DNA from: Prostheceraeus crozeri
Taxonomy: Eukaryota; Platyhelminthes; Polycladida; Euryleptidae
Direction of reading: 5' to 3'
Assembly (NCBI GenBank): GCA_907163375.1
Contig: CAJQUW010005758.1
Coordinates: 1 to 64,000, forward strand
Length of the DNA: 64,000 nt
Shown here: one piece after another, positions 11,368 to 21,630 of the stretch
How the letters are laid out: each line of letters begins with the position of its first letter
How positions within the stretch are numbered: the stretch's first letter is position 1
The notes under the pieces: generated by a model
Seen by the model: the letters and a program-made list of their open reading frames with translations, nothing else
Told to the model about the DNA's origin: nothing
Databases searched by the model: none
Made by a program: the position numbers and the translations under genes

Positions 11368-12516
11368 ATTTTGTATCATGTTAACATTATATGCTTCGAA
11401 ATCACAATAAATAGTAAAGGGTACTTTATTTTTCAAATAATGTTTATTATATATTAAATAATTATCTTTGGGAAAAGTATTTTCAACTGCTTCGTTTTGT
11501 TGACAATTTTCCAAATGTCTATTCATTTCTTCTTTAGTTCTAAAGCTCGTCATACGTTGGAGACAGGGAAAATTAGCATTATCTGAAGTTTTTGCAAATA
11601 TAGAAACATCTCTACACAATATAAAATGACCCTGATAATATAATATATTCGCTTGTGCTGATTGTTTTGTTTGTTTTAATTTTTCAAATTTATCTTTATA
11701 TATTTCATATGTTTCATCAATTTGTCTTTGTAAATCTTTTTCAGACTGTTGACAATTTTGATTTAATATTTGTAGCTGTTGTTCATATTCTTTATTATAT
11801 TGTTCTTTATATTGCTGTTGACATTTTTTTAGACATTCATTTAATTCTTTATTGTCTTCATTATTTAATTCTTTATTGTCTTCATTTAATTCTTGAATCG
11901 TTTCTATCTTATTTTGATATTTATGGTGATATTCTTGTACTAATATTTTTGTTTGTTGTTGATAATCTGTTTTACAATTTTGTAAAATGTTATTTAAATT
12001 TTGTAATTTTTGTTGATATTCTAAAGATAAAGATGAATAATTGTAATCACAATCATCATTACGTCCTTTATAATTATTATGATTAATCATTATTGGTGAT
12101 AGTGTTTTAACAATTTCAAATTTTTCAGTACATATTATTTTTCCTTGGTAAAAAATATTATGATGCATGTAATTTCCTCTTTTATTGTATACTATTTCTG
12201 ATTGACATAAATTTTTATTATTCAAATAAAATTTGTTTGAATTTGAGTAAAATGGAGTATTATCACCAATAGAAACATAATTCATATTTAATTCAAAAAC
12301 ATTTACTTCTACTAAATTTTTATTCTTTTTATGCAACTTGATTAACCTATTATAATCATATGGAAATTCATCTAAGCCATCAGAGAGATCAAATTCATTT
12401 ATGTATTCTTCTTTATTGTAATGACTTAGTCTTTCTCTATGATATTCTGCAGGATGTAAATGTGCTATAATACTCCACAGAAAACAATAATCATCTTCAT
12501 TTTTTATGTTGATTAT

Positions 12517-14206
12517 CCCTCCAGGCGGTGGGCCCTTCAGCCACCTTCCAGGCGGGGGGGGGGCATATTTATGCCCCCCAGGATATCCTAAACTAAGTGT
12601 ACGAATTTTATGAAATGCTGGCCCTTACACATTTCGGACATGCTGAATTCAGTGGTGCCCTTTGCATTACTCAATTTGACTGTCTTCATGCTATAAATAG
12701 TATTTCAAAATTTGAAAATGCGTTTTTTTTCAGAAAATGTATTTTTTATGTTTTTAGCAAAATTTTATCATCAGATTATCGCAAAAATTGACTCAAACAT
12801 GTTTCAAGTTCTCTGAATACAATGGTGGTGTTCGCATTGCTTTAAAATTTGAATATATGCAAAAATAGCATTTTAAATTTTGAAAATTTATTTGTTTAGT
12901 TATTATCAAATAAAATTATATATATAGTTTTTTTTGAGTTAATCAACAGAGAGGACTCTAAAAGTATTGAAACATTTATCACTCTTATCAAAAGATCTTT
13001 TTGTTAATGTCATAGAAGCATATTTGATTCAAACAAATGTTTTTCATTGTTGAATACAACTCAAGTTGATCAAATTTGGTTAGAGGTGATTATGAAGATA
13101 TCTGTTACCGATTCCAATGCAGTCAAGTTAGTCACGCAATAGCGCCTTCGGCGTGTTTGTAAGTGATGAAAGGATGCAGTAGGAAGGCGATTGAACGTGA
13201 TACGCAGACTTATTGCCTCTACTGCCAAGGTAGACAAGGATTCTGTGGACTATTCGGTCAACTGATTATGTAAGTTGAAAAGGGAAATCTGAAATGTCCT
13301 ACAATGCTAGCCTTAGCTGCACAACTAATGCAACCTCGCATTCAAGAACGGCTGACCAACCCCATCGGATTGAATGGCGATACCCTGAAGGCGCTGGCCA
13401 TGGTAAGCGGTGAAAGTCTGATTCGTGCATCACCAACAGCACATTCATCGACTGCACGAGGAAGGTGCGTTATGTGTCTGCAGGATCTGCAAAGTGGACG
13501 CTCTTCCGGTCACAGAACAGAAAAGAACGAGATGGCCAAATATGGGCCATGTAGCATCTGGAATGATTATGTATGCCAAAAACATTGCTTGAACATGCGT
13601 GTATGTAAACATTGTCAAAAATAAATCTTTTATAGTGTTTAGAACGCATTTTTTCTACAAATTTTGAAAACAGTATTCCATATATTTATGTTCAAATAGT
13701 ACATGTACATGCCTACATGTAGAAAATACATTGCCTACATGTAGAAAATACATAACATATACATGTGAATATATTTTCAATACATAGCAGTAATAAAAAA
13801 GATGTAAAAACTAATATTACTCTATAAAGTACTTACAATATCATTGTAAGTAGTATATGCAGCTTATTTTCAAATTTGAATTGGTAAACCGTGATAAGCA
13901 TAAAGTTATTTATAGTCAAATAAGTTATTCTATACGTAATGAGTGATTCCAAGCAATAGCAATTCATTCATAGACAAAATTTCTGAAGAATTTCACTGAT
14001 TTGATAAAATTTCGAAAGTACTTTTCAATAAAGGTCATGTAAAGGTCGTTCCTGTGATCCAATTTTAATAATTTTACAGGAAATTGTCAAAAATACCCAA
14101 AAAATAAGCTACTGAAAATTTCAGAATCATACGTTTCATATTTCATGAATTAGATCCAAAAATACAGAGGGGGGGCATAAATATGCCCCCCCCACCGCCT
14201 GGAGGG
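12517..14206 (+). mobile_element. piggyBac-family relic inside the Polinton 1 polymerase gene
   Basis: Perfect 16-bp inverted ends CCCTCCAGGCGGTGGG / CCCACCGCCTGGAGGG. The right end is followed by TTAA (14207-14210); the left is preceded by TTAT (12513-12516), one change from the piggyBac target. Subterminal GGGGGGGCATA(A/T)TATGCCCCCC palindromes lie next to both ends. Length is 1.69 kb, shorter than an autonomous element, with only the 3' part of a transposase recognisable. It inserted after Polinton 1 arrived and split its polymerase gene. Confidence 0.9.
13304..13624 (+). pseudogene. piggyBac transposase C-terminal remnant
   Basis: The 106-codon open stretch encodes only the end of a transposase. 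The first part (LALAAQLMQPRIQER) matches the helical region after the catalytic core. The second part is the zinc-binding cross-brace: RGRCVMC (residues ~51-57), then GPCSIW, YVCQKHC and MRVCKHC. Catalytic aspartates are not recognisable upstream, so the protein is a remnant; the element was probably mobilised, if at all, by a related copy. Confidence 0.8.
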
Positions 14207-14573
14207 TTAATTGTGGTGAACTGAAAGGTAAAGGAACATAACTACCACCAGTATTATTTTTACATTTATCAATTACTATTTTCTTAGATAGTATTTAAAC
14301 AAGTCTCCAACCAGATTCACGTAACTGGGCTTCAATTATACAATTTTCTAATTTAAGTATCATTTGTTCAAATATGGGTTGTATATCACTTACATTATGA
14401 ATTTCTTGTGAATTTGTAAAATGTCCTTGTATTATTTCTTCAGGAATTCCATCAGGTCCAGTTTTTGTATAAAGTACTTCTACATTCATATAACTTTTGA
14501 AAGATTTCTTAAATATATTATAAAAGTTGGATAGAATATCAGAAAAAGTTTCATCGGTTTCATTATGTTCAAC

Positions 14574-14600
14574 GGGCGAAGCCCTAGAACCTTCGGTTCG
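14574..14600. repeat. GC-rich palindromic unit, copy B
   Basis: GGGCGAAGCCCTAGAACC followed by TTCGGTTCG, the same double hairpin as at 11341, within the N-terminal region of the Polinton 1 polymerase gene. Confidence 0.85.
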
Positions 14601-15049
14601 TACCGATTCATTAAATAAATATTTTATATCTGTTACAGCTTCATCGGTTTTTTAGTTTCATCAAATTCATCTATTTCGTTAAATTCATCAGTATCGCTAA
14701 ATAAATATCTTCCATCTGGTACATGTTCACTCTTCACTATTAAAAACTTTTTTAAATTCCGAATGTGAATAATCATCAAACATTTTTTTAACTTTTATAT
14801 CAGTAGGTAATGTTTCTAGATAGTTTTTATAACTATTTAATTTTAATATATTTCCTTCATCAACTCGATCTACATTTTGTAAATGCAATTTACTATTTAA
14901 ATGAGATTGATAACTTCTTTTTGTTTGCAAATTTTTTTTACATAAGACACAAAAATACTTGGTATTTTCCATTTTTTAAAAAAAAAATTGTGTTTTAATT
15001 TTAGATATAAACATTCTAATAACAAGGTCTTGAGAGTTATTATATATTA

Positions 15050-15245
15050 TTATATATTTCACGTTCTTAAGTTATTTTATTTTCTTTATCACATTAAGTT
15101 TTATCATATAAAGTTTTATCATATTAAGTTTTATCATATAACGTTTTATCAAAAGATAATTTAAATTTATTTTCACTAACTATTGATTCTTCATCATCAT
15201 AAATTGATTCTTCATCATCATCATCAATTGATTCTTCAATCATCA
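15050..15245. repeat. Low-complexity repeats downstream of the clamp-like gene
   Basis: Short tandem copies of AGTTTTATCATAT(A/T)A at about 15100-15150 are followed by GATTCTTCATCATCAT-type repeats to 15245. Read on the minus strand the second part encodes an acidic Glu/Asp/Ser tail (EESIDDDDEES), so it may be the very end of the neighbouring gene. Confidence 0.7.
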
Positions 15246-16498
15246 TAAATTACACTTTTTGGTATAGGATGCCATTCCCTGATAGGATACTATACTATCT
15301 CTTATTTGAATATCTAACTCTAAATTACATTTTTTATCTGATAATAATATAATAGAGAAAAATATTGGTCTTTGATCTCTTTTGGAAAATTTAATAACAC
15401 CACCATAATCTGAATCACTTTTAGTTTTTATTAAAGATGATAAAATTTTAAATTGATTAGATGCAAATCCTAATTTAAATTTTGTAGACCCGACACATAG
15501 TTGTCTAACAGTATCTTCAACTATACCATCATTATTACTTTCAATTGTAAGAAAATGAAATTTAGATAAATTTTGATTATATGTAGTATTAATATCATGT
15601 ACATCAGTATGAGATATAAATTTTTCTTCACTTAAATTTTTATAATTACTAATATTTTTATAATCTTTTTTACCATTTACACCTTTTTCAGATGTTTCAG
15701 AATCTTCATTCATATTATCATTATTATTATTATTAGAGATTCTTTAAGATCGGGCAAAGCCCTAGAACCTTCGGTTCGTTTATTATGATTATGATTATGG
15801 ACATTGTTAATAGTATAAGGTGTAGTCCACATATAAATTTTTTCTTGTTGAGCTAAACCATTTATATAAGATTTTAACAAATTAATATTTAAATTTGAAT
15901 ATAATCCTATATATGTATCATCATCATATCTTTGCGGCATTTCTAATGTTTCTTGTTTATAAATTGTGTCTCTATAATAAACTTGACATAATAATTTTTC
16001 GTTATGTTTTTTACTCTCGATATGAATATTATATTGGTTTTGTTCATCAACAAATAATCTAATTTTTTCTTGAGAAAAAGATTTTAATTTTTTAACTAAT
16101 TCTTTAATATTGATATAATTGATAATTTTAGTTTCTATCCAATCAGTATTACTAATTGGTAATACTGCTCTAATAAAACCATAAACATTATTATGACCTA
16201 TTATAACCATATTTTCTTTATTTAATTCTACATAAGCCGCATCATTATATTTACTTACAATATCCATAAATTTTATAAATGGATCCCCCGGAAAAATACA
16301 ATAATTAGTTTCTATGGAAGGTAAACCTTTTGTCTGTTCTCTAAATATTTCGGCTTGTAATTCGAATAAAATATTTACATCTATACATGGATTATTATTA
16401 TTATCAAAACATTTATTTTCAAATCCCGTTGATCTCGTCGAATAAGAAGAACAGGATGATGCGGACGAATATAATTTTTTTAAATTAGCTTTATCCAT
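15243..16498 (-). pseudogene. Polinton 1 protein with sliding-clamp-like pattern (broken, about one break)
   Basis: I cannot name this gene by close similarity. After a Ser-rich start the order of elements looks like PCNA: FIKFMDIVSKYNDAAYVEL resembles the first clamp helix and strand; INIKELVKKLKSF followed by EKIRLFVDEQNQY resembles the 'LTSMSKILK...ITLRAED' region; and KLGFASNQFKILSSLIK with a following strand resembles the C-terminal half. An acidic tail ends it. It sits next to the polymerase gene on the same strand, where a processivity factor would make sense. A GC-rich palindrome (15752-15778) is carried inside. The clamp reading is a pattern-level inference and could be wrong; an unrelated DNA-binding or virion protein is possible. 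Confidence 0.35.
15752..15778. repeat. GC-rich palindromic unit, copy C (inside a reading frame)
   Basis: GGGCAAAGCCCTAGAACC then TTCGGTTCG. Minus-strand translation gives RTEGSRALPDL inside the clamp-like gene, very close to the RTEGSGASPD peptide made by copy A. Confidence 0.85.
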
Positions 16499-16603
16499 TT
16501 TTTTATTTTTATTAGAAAAAATTTTATTTTTTTATTTTTATTAGAAAAAATTTTATTTTTTTTTCTCATTATATAAAAAAATTACTTTTTTATTGTTTTA
16601 AAA

Positions 16604-16963
16604 ATGATGTTACCAAATGTTGGTGGAGGTGCATATATCCCGAATAATCGTGAATTAGAAATAGAGATAGAAAATTATATCATGAAAACTGGAGACGTTT
16701 TATCTGGTCCATTGCATCTTTCTATTCTTCCGCAACAAAATACAGAGTTAACAAATAAACAATATGTTGATACACAAATCAATGACTCAAAAGAAAAATA
16801 TATAAACGATGTTTTGGTTCCACTGATGAATGAATTAAAGTTGCTTAAACTTAATGACAAATCATTAAACGAAAAATTATTAAAACTTGATAAAAAGGAT
16901 AGAGAGCTAGAAGCAGATATAGCAAAACTTTTTAAAAATATTTCTGAACAATCAAAAATTTAA
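16604..16963 (+). CDS. Polinton 1 fibre-like protein with phage-tail-fibre motif
   Basis: The 119-codon frame starts with a Gly-rich stretch (PNVGGGAYIP). Residues ~27-55 read MKTGDVLSGPLHLS, a spacer, then ELTNKQYVDTQI. This has the layout of the phage tail-fibre repeat 'GDTMTGPL-x-L ... ATK-x-YVD'. The remainder (residues ~60-119) is a heptad-rich coiled coil. Phage fibres with this motif form trimers that bind receptors. The next gene is also a coiled coil, so the pair may form a vertex spike. The fibre role is inference from the motif and coiled coil; no receptor-binding head is visible. The frame is open and begins at the element's A-run start motif. Confidence 0.55.
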   Translation: MMLPNVGGGAYIPNNRELEIEIENYIMKTGDVLSGPLHLSILPQQNTELTNKQYVDTQINDSKEKYINDVLVPLMNELKLLKLNDKSLNEKLLKLDKKDRELEADIAKLFKNISEQSKI

Positions 16964-16989
16964 AATATTACTTTCTATAAAGTTATAAT

Positions 16990-17493
16990 CTGCAGTCATT
17001 AAAAATAAACAACAGATAAAATTATTGAAAGAACAATTAGAAGATGAAATAGAAAAAACTACCTGAAAGAATTAAAAAAAATTTAAAGCAGTTACAAGCT
17101 ACATTCCAAAAAAATGTTGATGAATTAAGTTCTAAAATTACTCAACAAATGAAAAAGATGAATAGAATAATAAATGAAATAAACTCACTTAATCAAAAAG
17201 TTGATAAAATGAAAACTCTTAAAATCAATTTAGAAAATGAATTAAAGAAAAATTTACAAGAAAACTCTAAAGAAAATAAAGAACAGTTAGATTCTGTTAA
17301 AAGACAATTAGATGTTCTTAAAATTAAGTTAAATGCTCTTAAAGCGGCGTTGAAGATGAATCAGGAGAAAATGCAAGTTAATAGAAAAGAAATTAAAGTA
17401 CATCACACGCTACTTGACGCAATAGATAAAGTGCAACGGAAAATTAATAAAGTTATCACGAAGTTGTTGGACATTCACACACGTAAATCTTAA
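16990..17493 (+). pseudogene. Polinton 1 long coiled-coil protein (broken)
   Basis: Nearly the entire translation is Lys/Glu/Leu/Asn-rich heptads, for example QKVDKMKTLKINLENELKK and LDVLKIKLNALKAALKM; the open part at 17149-17493 is 114 codons. It follows the fibre-like gene directly. Such stalk-like proteins beside capsid genes may be fibre shafts, but composition alone cannot settle this. About one break is present. Confidence 0.5.
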
Positions 17494-17532
17494 CGTAAAT
17501 ATTTTCCCAAAAGTCAAATTTATTCCTAAAAA

Positions 17533-18018
17533 ATGCCTATAATTTATAAACACAATCTTAAACATTTTGCTTCAAATCAAAGAATTGCTCATGAACCACG
17601 TATGAATCCTGTTTATCATTATGATAATAGAGAAACAGTTCACACGGAAGGAGCTGGCATCTTTTCTGGTATTGGAAGTATCGTTAACTTAATTAAAGAT
17701 AATAAAGATTTGATTACATCTGCTGCCAAAGGAGCAGCTGCTATAGGTAGTACAGCTAGTGCAATATCAAATGCTGTTAAGTCTCAAAACGAATTAAAAC
17801 AACTAGAAGCTATTCGTAAACTTAGGAATGATTCTGAAGAACTAAAAAATTTAAAAAACCTTTCAGAGGAAACAAAAAATAAAATTGCTAACATAGCTGT
17901 AGGGGGTGAAACCTTGAGAAGCGGAGCTCCCTCTGATAGTAAACATAAGAAGAAATCAGGCGTAGCCATAAAACGTTCAATTGAAGAAATAAGAGGTAAT
18001 GGTCTAGCAAAATTCTAA
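17533..18018 (+). CDS. Polinton 1 pVI-like membrane-active virion protein
   Basis: The 161-codon frame starts at a T/A start motif. After ~40 polar residues come a Gly/Ala-rich amphipathic or hydrophobic segment (GAGIFSGIGSIVNLIK, then SAAKGAAAIGSTASAISNAV, residues ~40-80), a charged helix, and a basic tail (SKHKKKSGVAIKR). This layout resembles adenovirus pVI and its Polinton counterparts, which lie inside the capsid, are cut by the adenain-type protease and disrupt membranes. GAGIF and similar Gly-rich points could be protease sites, but no consensus was proven. It lies directly before the capsid gene, which supports a virion role. Confidence 0.5.
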   Translation: MPIIYKHNLKHFASNQRIAHEPRMNPVYHYDNRETVHTEGAGIFSGIGSIVNLIKDNKDLITSAAKGAAAIGSTASAISNAVKSQNELKQLEAIRKLRNDSEELKNLKNLSEETKNKIANIAVGGETLRSGAPSDSKHKKKSGVAIKRSIEEIRGNGLAKF

Positions 18019-18130
18019 AATATATTTTTTAGTAAAATTTTTTTAGTAAAATTTTTTTAGTAAAATTTTTTTAGCAAAATTTTTTTTAGTAAAATTATTT
18101 TAGTAAAATTTTTTTAGTACAAAAACAAAA
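18019..18130. repeat. TTTTTTTAGTAAAATT tandem repeat
   Basis: About seven imperfect copies of a 16-bp AT unit fill the gap between the pVI-like and capsid genes. Confidence 0.9.
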
Positions 18131-18152
18131 AGTCAAATTATTTTTTATAAAA

Positions 18153-19455
18153 ATGTCTTCGCTAATTGAAAATAAATTTGAATTAGATAAACCACCAGGT
18201 GTTAGTTATAATCAAAAAAAGAATGACTATATAAGAATTGCTATGAATCCCGGATCTTCTAGTAGAGTAAATACTGAAGGTGATTTAATTTTTGAAGTTG
18301 ATAATCAGCAGAGTTATTTATATTTACCTGATTCATTTTTACACTGTGAATATTCTTTATATAGTGATGCCAATTTTACAACACCATTACCAGATACCGA
18401 TAATATTGCACTAGAGAATAATTTCTTTCCAAGATTATTTACACAAATGCGTTTAGATATTGCAACTCAAAATATAGAAACAATAAGTGATTCTCCAGGT
18501 GTAATTGATACAATGCTTAGATTTGTAACAATTGGTGAAAATAATATAAAGTATGAAATCGAAGGTTGGTTTCCTGATACTAATGATGGTATAATTGTTG
18601 ATGATTTAACTCACGCTGGAACAGATGCAGCAGGAATTGTGAAAGATGTAGAAAATATTGCAAAACATTTAAATAAAACAAACAATAGTGCATATAAAGA
18701 AAGACGTGAATTTAACAAGAAAAGTAAACAGACAGTTAATTGGTCATTGTCTCCATTATTCGGATATTTAGATTATGATAAAATATCATATCAATTAAAA
18801 TTTAAGTTAATAATTCATCGTACAGCAAATAATGAATTAATATTTTTGGTAAGACTGGAAAAAAAGCATATTTAAAAATTGATAGACTTGAATGGTGGAT
18901 TAAGCATATTGCTCCTAGTTTAGAGATTGAAACAGCTATTGCAAAAAGATTAAATACAAACAAACCAATTCCAGTAAATTTTCTAAAGCGTACTGCTAGT
19001 TCAGTAACTTTTTCAGAGCAAAGATTTAACTGGCATTTTACTAGAACTGCGAATACTCCAAGATATTTATTACTAACTTTTCAAAGAAATAATTCTCCAA
19101 GTTTTGATAAGAACAACAATCTTTTTCATATTAATACAATTCGAAGTTTACAAGTTTCATTAAATCAAACCCGATAGGTTGATCCAGTAAGATTCGATGA
19201 TACCTTCTTATCGAAATCTTTGTATAGAATATAGTTGAACCACAATTAACTCCTGGAGATTGGAGACATTTATATCCTGTTTTCTGTTTCGATTTAAGTG
19301 CACAATCTGAAGATATTATCAAGACTGGTTGTGATGTAACAATTAATATTGAAAAGAAAGATTCCACAACTTCATTGATGGCTCATGGTTTAGTGCTAGA
19401 AGATGTAAAATATTCTATTGAAATTCTTAATGGAAAGATGGCTAGGATTGGTTAG
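18153..19455 (+). pseudogene. Polinton 1 major capsid protein, double jelly-roll (broken)
   Basis: It would form the hexon-like shell. The N-terminus DLIFEVDNQQSYLYLPDSFLHCEYSLY matches the opening strands of the Polinton capsid family; other landmarks are NFFPRLFTQMRLDI, EGWFPDT, VNWSLSPLFGYLDYDK, and in the second half RLEWWIKHIAPSLE and NWHFTRTANTPRYLLL, ending with LVLEDVKYSIEILNGKM. The full span, about 430 codons, is of usual length. Only a few breaks are present, all seemingly small. Placement after a pVI-like gene and before a second one follows the family's usual virion cluster. Confidence 0.85.
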
Positions 19456-19492
19456 TAACCTGAGGACCTTTGGTCCGATTAATTAATTTTTT

Positions 19493-19745
19493 TTGATAAC
19501 TTAAAATTTTGATAACTAGAATAGATTAAAAATTCTTAACTTAAAATTTTTCATAACTAGAATAGATTAAAATTTTTCGTAACTTAAAATTTTTTCATAA
19601 CTAGAATAGATTAAAAATTTTCGTAACTTAAAATTTTTTCATAACTAGAATAGATTAAAAATTTTCGTAACCTCAAATTTTTTCATAACTAGAATAGATT
19701 AAAATTTTTGATAACTTGAAAAATTCTTAACTTAAAATTTTTTTA
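19493..19745. repeat. ~42-bp tandem repeat between capsid and second pVI-like gene
   Basis: Six imperfect copies built from AACTTAAAATTTTTTCATAA and CTAGAATAGATTAAAA. The array runs right up to the T/A start motif of the next gene, so that motif may have been copied from, or into, the repeat. Confidence 0.9.
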
Positions 19746-19754
19746 TTAAAAATG
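19734..19754 (+). promoter_or_regulatory. T-run/A-run start motif
   Basis: AAAATTTTTTTATTAAAA directly before the ATG at 19752, the same string as before the ATPase gene. Confidence 0.6.
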
Positions 19755-20234
19755 TGGCAAGCGAAAAGTAATAATAATAAAACTGTTGAATTAAAATTAC
19801 GTAATATTGTTGACAAAAATACCCCTAAAACTATTACTATTAATAAGAAAAAGTATTACATAAGTAAACCAATGATAGAGAATATTAAATTACAAGAAGA
19901 AAAGAATGGCGGGATTCTCCCATTAATTCCACTAATAATAGGTGGTATAGCAGCAGCAGGAAGTGTTGCAGGCGGGACAGCTGGTATTGTCCAAGCAGTA
20001 AATAAAAATAAATCAGAGAAGGCAGCATTAGAAGAACAAAAACGTCATAATAGGGAGTTAGAGAAAGTTGCTAGGGGGGAAGGAGTAGTAGATAATTTCA
20101 TTAGTAAATTAAAATTAGTTGATGAAGGAAAACGAGTTCTTAAAAATATTCTCCACAATGTTGATGATTTAATTGAAATTAAGGAAACTAAAGATGGTTC
20201 TGGAATATATCTAAGTCCTAGTATGATTCGGTAA
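19752..20234 (+). CDS. Polinton 1 second pVI/pX-like virion protein
   Basis: The 160-codon frame has a basic first third (VELKLRNIVDKN... KKKYYISKP), then GGILPLIPLIIGGIAAAGSVAGG (only Gly, Ala, Ile, Leu, Pro; residues ~54-77), then a charged helical half. The GG-ILPLIPLI segment, a Gly-Gly pair followed by a hydrophobic insertion sequence, is a recurrent feature of Polinton and adenovirus minor virion proteins that are cut by the viral protease just before the membrane-active part. A comparable protein is at 44375-44731 in Polinton 2. Function is inferred from this layout and from its place between capsid and phospholipase-like genes. Confidence 0.5.
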   Translation: MWQAKSNNNKTVELKLRNIVDKNTPKTITINKKKYYISKPMIENIKLQEEKNGGILPLIPLIIGGIAAAGSVAGGTAGIVQAVNKNKSEKAALEEQKRHNRELEKVARGEGVVDNFISKLKLVDEGKRVLKNILHNVDDLIEIKETKDGSGIYLSPSMIR

Positions 20235-20315
20235 TAACCTCAGAAACTTTGGTTCGATCGCCTAAAGCCTCTGAACAAGGTTCTATTCGATAAAACTTTT
20301 ATTTTATCTTTTAAA

Positions 20316-20780
20316 ATGAATTCTACAAATTCTGAAAATTTAATTAATTTAAAAATTGCTAATTTAGATTTATTAAATTATCTATTAAAAAAAATAAAAA
20401 CTCAAATTGTAAAATTTATGAAGGTAACGACATACAAAAAACATTAGAAAACTTTCCTTGATTTATTTGGAGTAAATATTCGAAAGAAAAACATCTTCCT
20501 GGTCATTCATATACCGGTCCTGGAACTCGATTAGATATAAGACTAGATGAGAATAATAATCAAAAACCAGGTGAAGAACCAATAAATAGAGTAGATGCCG
20601 CCGCTTATAGACATGATTTAGCTTATCGAAATCATGATCTAAGTTCTCGACATGCAGCTGATAAGAAGATGATTCAAGAATTAGATAGTATTCAAAATCC
20701 TACATTTAGAGGAAAAATTGAAAGAATTTTTGTTAAGAAAGCTTTACAAGCTAAAATATTATTCGGTCAGGGTTTAAATG
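20316..20780 (+). pseudogene. Polinton 1 phospholipase A2-like domain (VP1-type, broken)
   Basis: The translation holds YTGPGTRLDIR, a calcium-binding-loop type motif, and VDAAAYRHDLAYRNHD, with the His-Asp pair and Tyr of the PLA2 active helix. This is the parvovirus VP1-type PLA2-like domain known in some Polintons, used by parvoviruses to breach endosomal membranes. A Lys-rich amphipathic end (RIFVKKALQAKILFG) follows. A few breaks affect the N-terminal part; the domain itself is clear. At its end the same reading frame continues into the integrase region with no visible stop, so the two may be a fusion or be read through together. Confidence 0.75.
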
Positions 20781-21606
20781 AAACGACAGCAAAGCTGTCT
20801 GAGAGCAACGCTCGAACCTACGCGTCCGAAATCCACAAGCAATACAGAAGGCCTAAATATTTATTGAAAGTAAAAGTATTTAATAAAGATGATATTTGGA
20901 GTGCTGATCTTATTCATATGCCGAATGAAAGGGACTACAAATACTGATTGACCGTTATAGATTTATATACACGATACGCTTGGGTAAAGCCTTTAAAAAA
21001 CAAAAGTGGTCTATCAGTTAAATATGCGTTTGAAGAAATCTTTAAAGAAAGTAAGAGAAAGCCAAAAAATTGTTTGTTGATAAAGGGTCGGAATTTTATA
21101 ACCGAAACGTTCAGCCACTATTTGAAACTGTTTATTCAACTGAAAATGCAGGGAAGGCCGTAGTAATTCAGCGATTCAATCGGACGTTAAAAAATAAATT
21201 ATTCAAGAAATTTACTGAGCGAGGAAATCAGAAATGGTTGAAGATATTACCAGGAATTGTAGAAGAGTACAATAATAAAGTTCATTCTGGCATTGAAGAA
21301 ACCCCAAAGAATGCTTCTGACGACCCTGATTTAATCCGAAAGAAAATATTCGAGAATAATTATTCGAATGAGAGTAATCCGAATTTGCAGAAACTTAAGC
21401 CGAAATTTAAAATTGGTGATAGAGTTAGAATATTTAAGTATAAGAACAAATTTGAAAAAGGCTTCGTCGGATACTGGACGAAAGAGATAATTGAATTTTG
21501 TAAAATAAATCAAACTTATCCGATTACTTACGAAATCAAAGATTTAGATGATGAAGATATCAGAGGCCGATTTTATCAAAATGAATTACAACGAACTGAT
21601 TTTTAA
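20781..21606 (+). pseudogene. Polinton 1 integrase (retroviral-type rve, broken)
   Basis: It would insert the element's ends. An Arg/Lys-rich opening (SNARTYASEIHKQYRRPKYL) leads into the rve core: first Asp in DIWSADLIHMP, second in DKGSEFYN, Glu-equivalent region in the VIQRFNRTLKNKL helix. An SH3-like C-terminal part (FKIGDRVRIFKYKNKF...YWTKEI) follows. This is the family annotated in animals as F54H12.3-like. About three breaks are present. No chromodomain was seen at the end, unlike the Polinton 2 integrase. Confidence 0.85.
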
Positions 21607-21630
21607 TTATCATTATTATTATTATTGGAA

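Larger units (their letters stand above)
8837..14972 (-). pseudogene. Polinton 1 DNA polymerase B, protein-primed type (broken, with piggyBac inserted)
   Basis: The gene replicates the element, starting from a terminal protein in this family. From the N-terminus: a C2H2 zinc finger (FCVLCKKNL...HLNSKLH, ~14970-14880); a helical N-terminal domain; a long Gln/Glu-rich coiled coil (~11650-12060); a CFYCGKEF...HDHLNGLYRGAAHNSCN endonuclease VII-like HNH module (~10940-11060); exonuclease motif I (YCDFEAYN, ~11390); polymerase motif A (YDFNSLYSSCM, ~10040); motif B (KLMNNAFYGKTLEN, ~9550); motif C (FTDTDSVF, ~9260). The order and motifs are standard for Polinton PolB. It is broken about five times in addition to the 1.7-kb piggyBac at 12517-14206, which lies in the N-terminal part. 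A GC-rich palindrome is inserted in frame at 11341 and another at 14574. Function is certain from motifs; activity is not expected. Confidence 0.92.

Noticed and set aside
11655-12086. 143-codon plus-strand hydrophobic frame
   Set aside because: It is antisense to the Gln/Glu-rich coiled coil of the Polinton 1 polymerase; Phe/Leu/Ile/Tyr bias is explained by the reverse complement of that composition.
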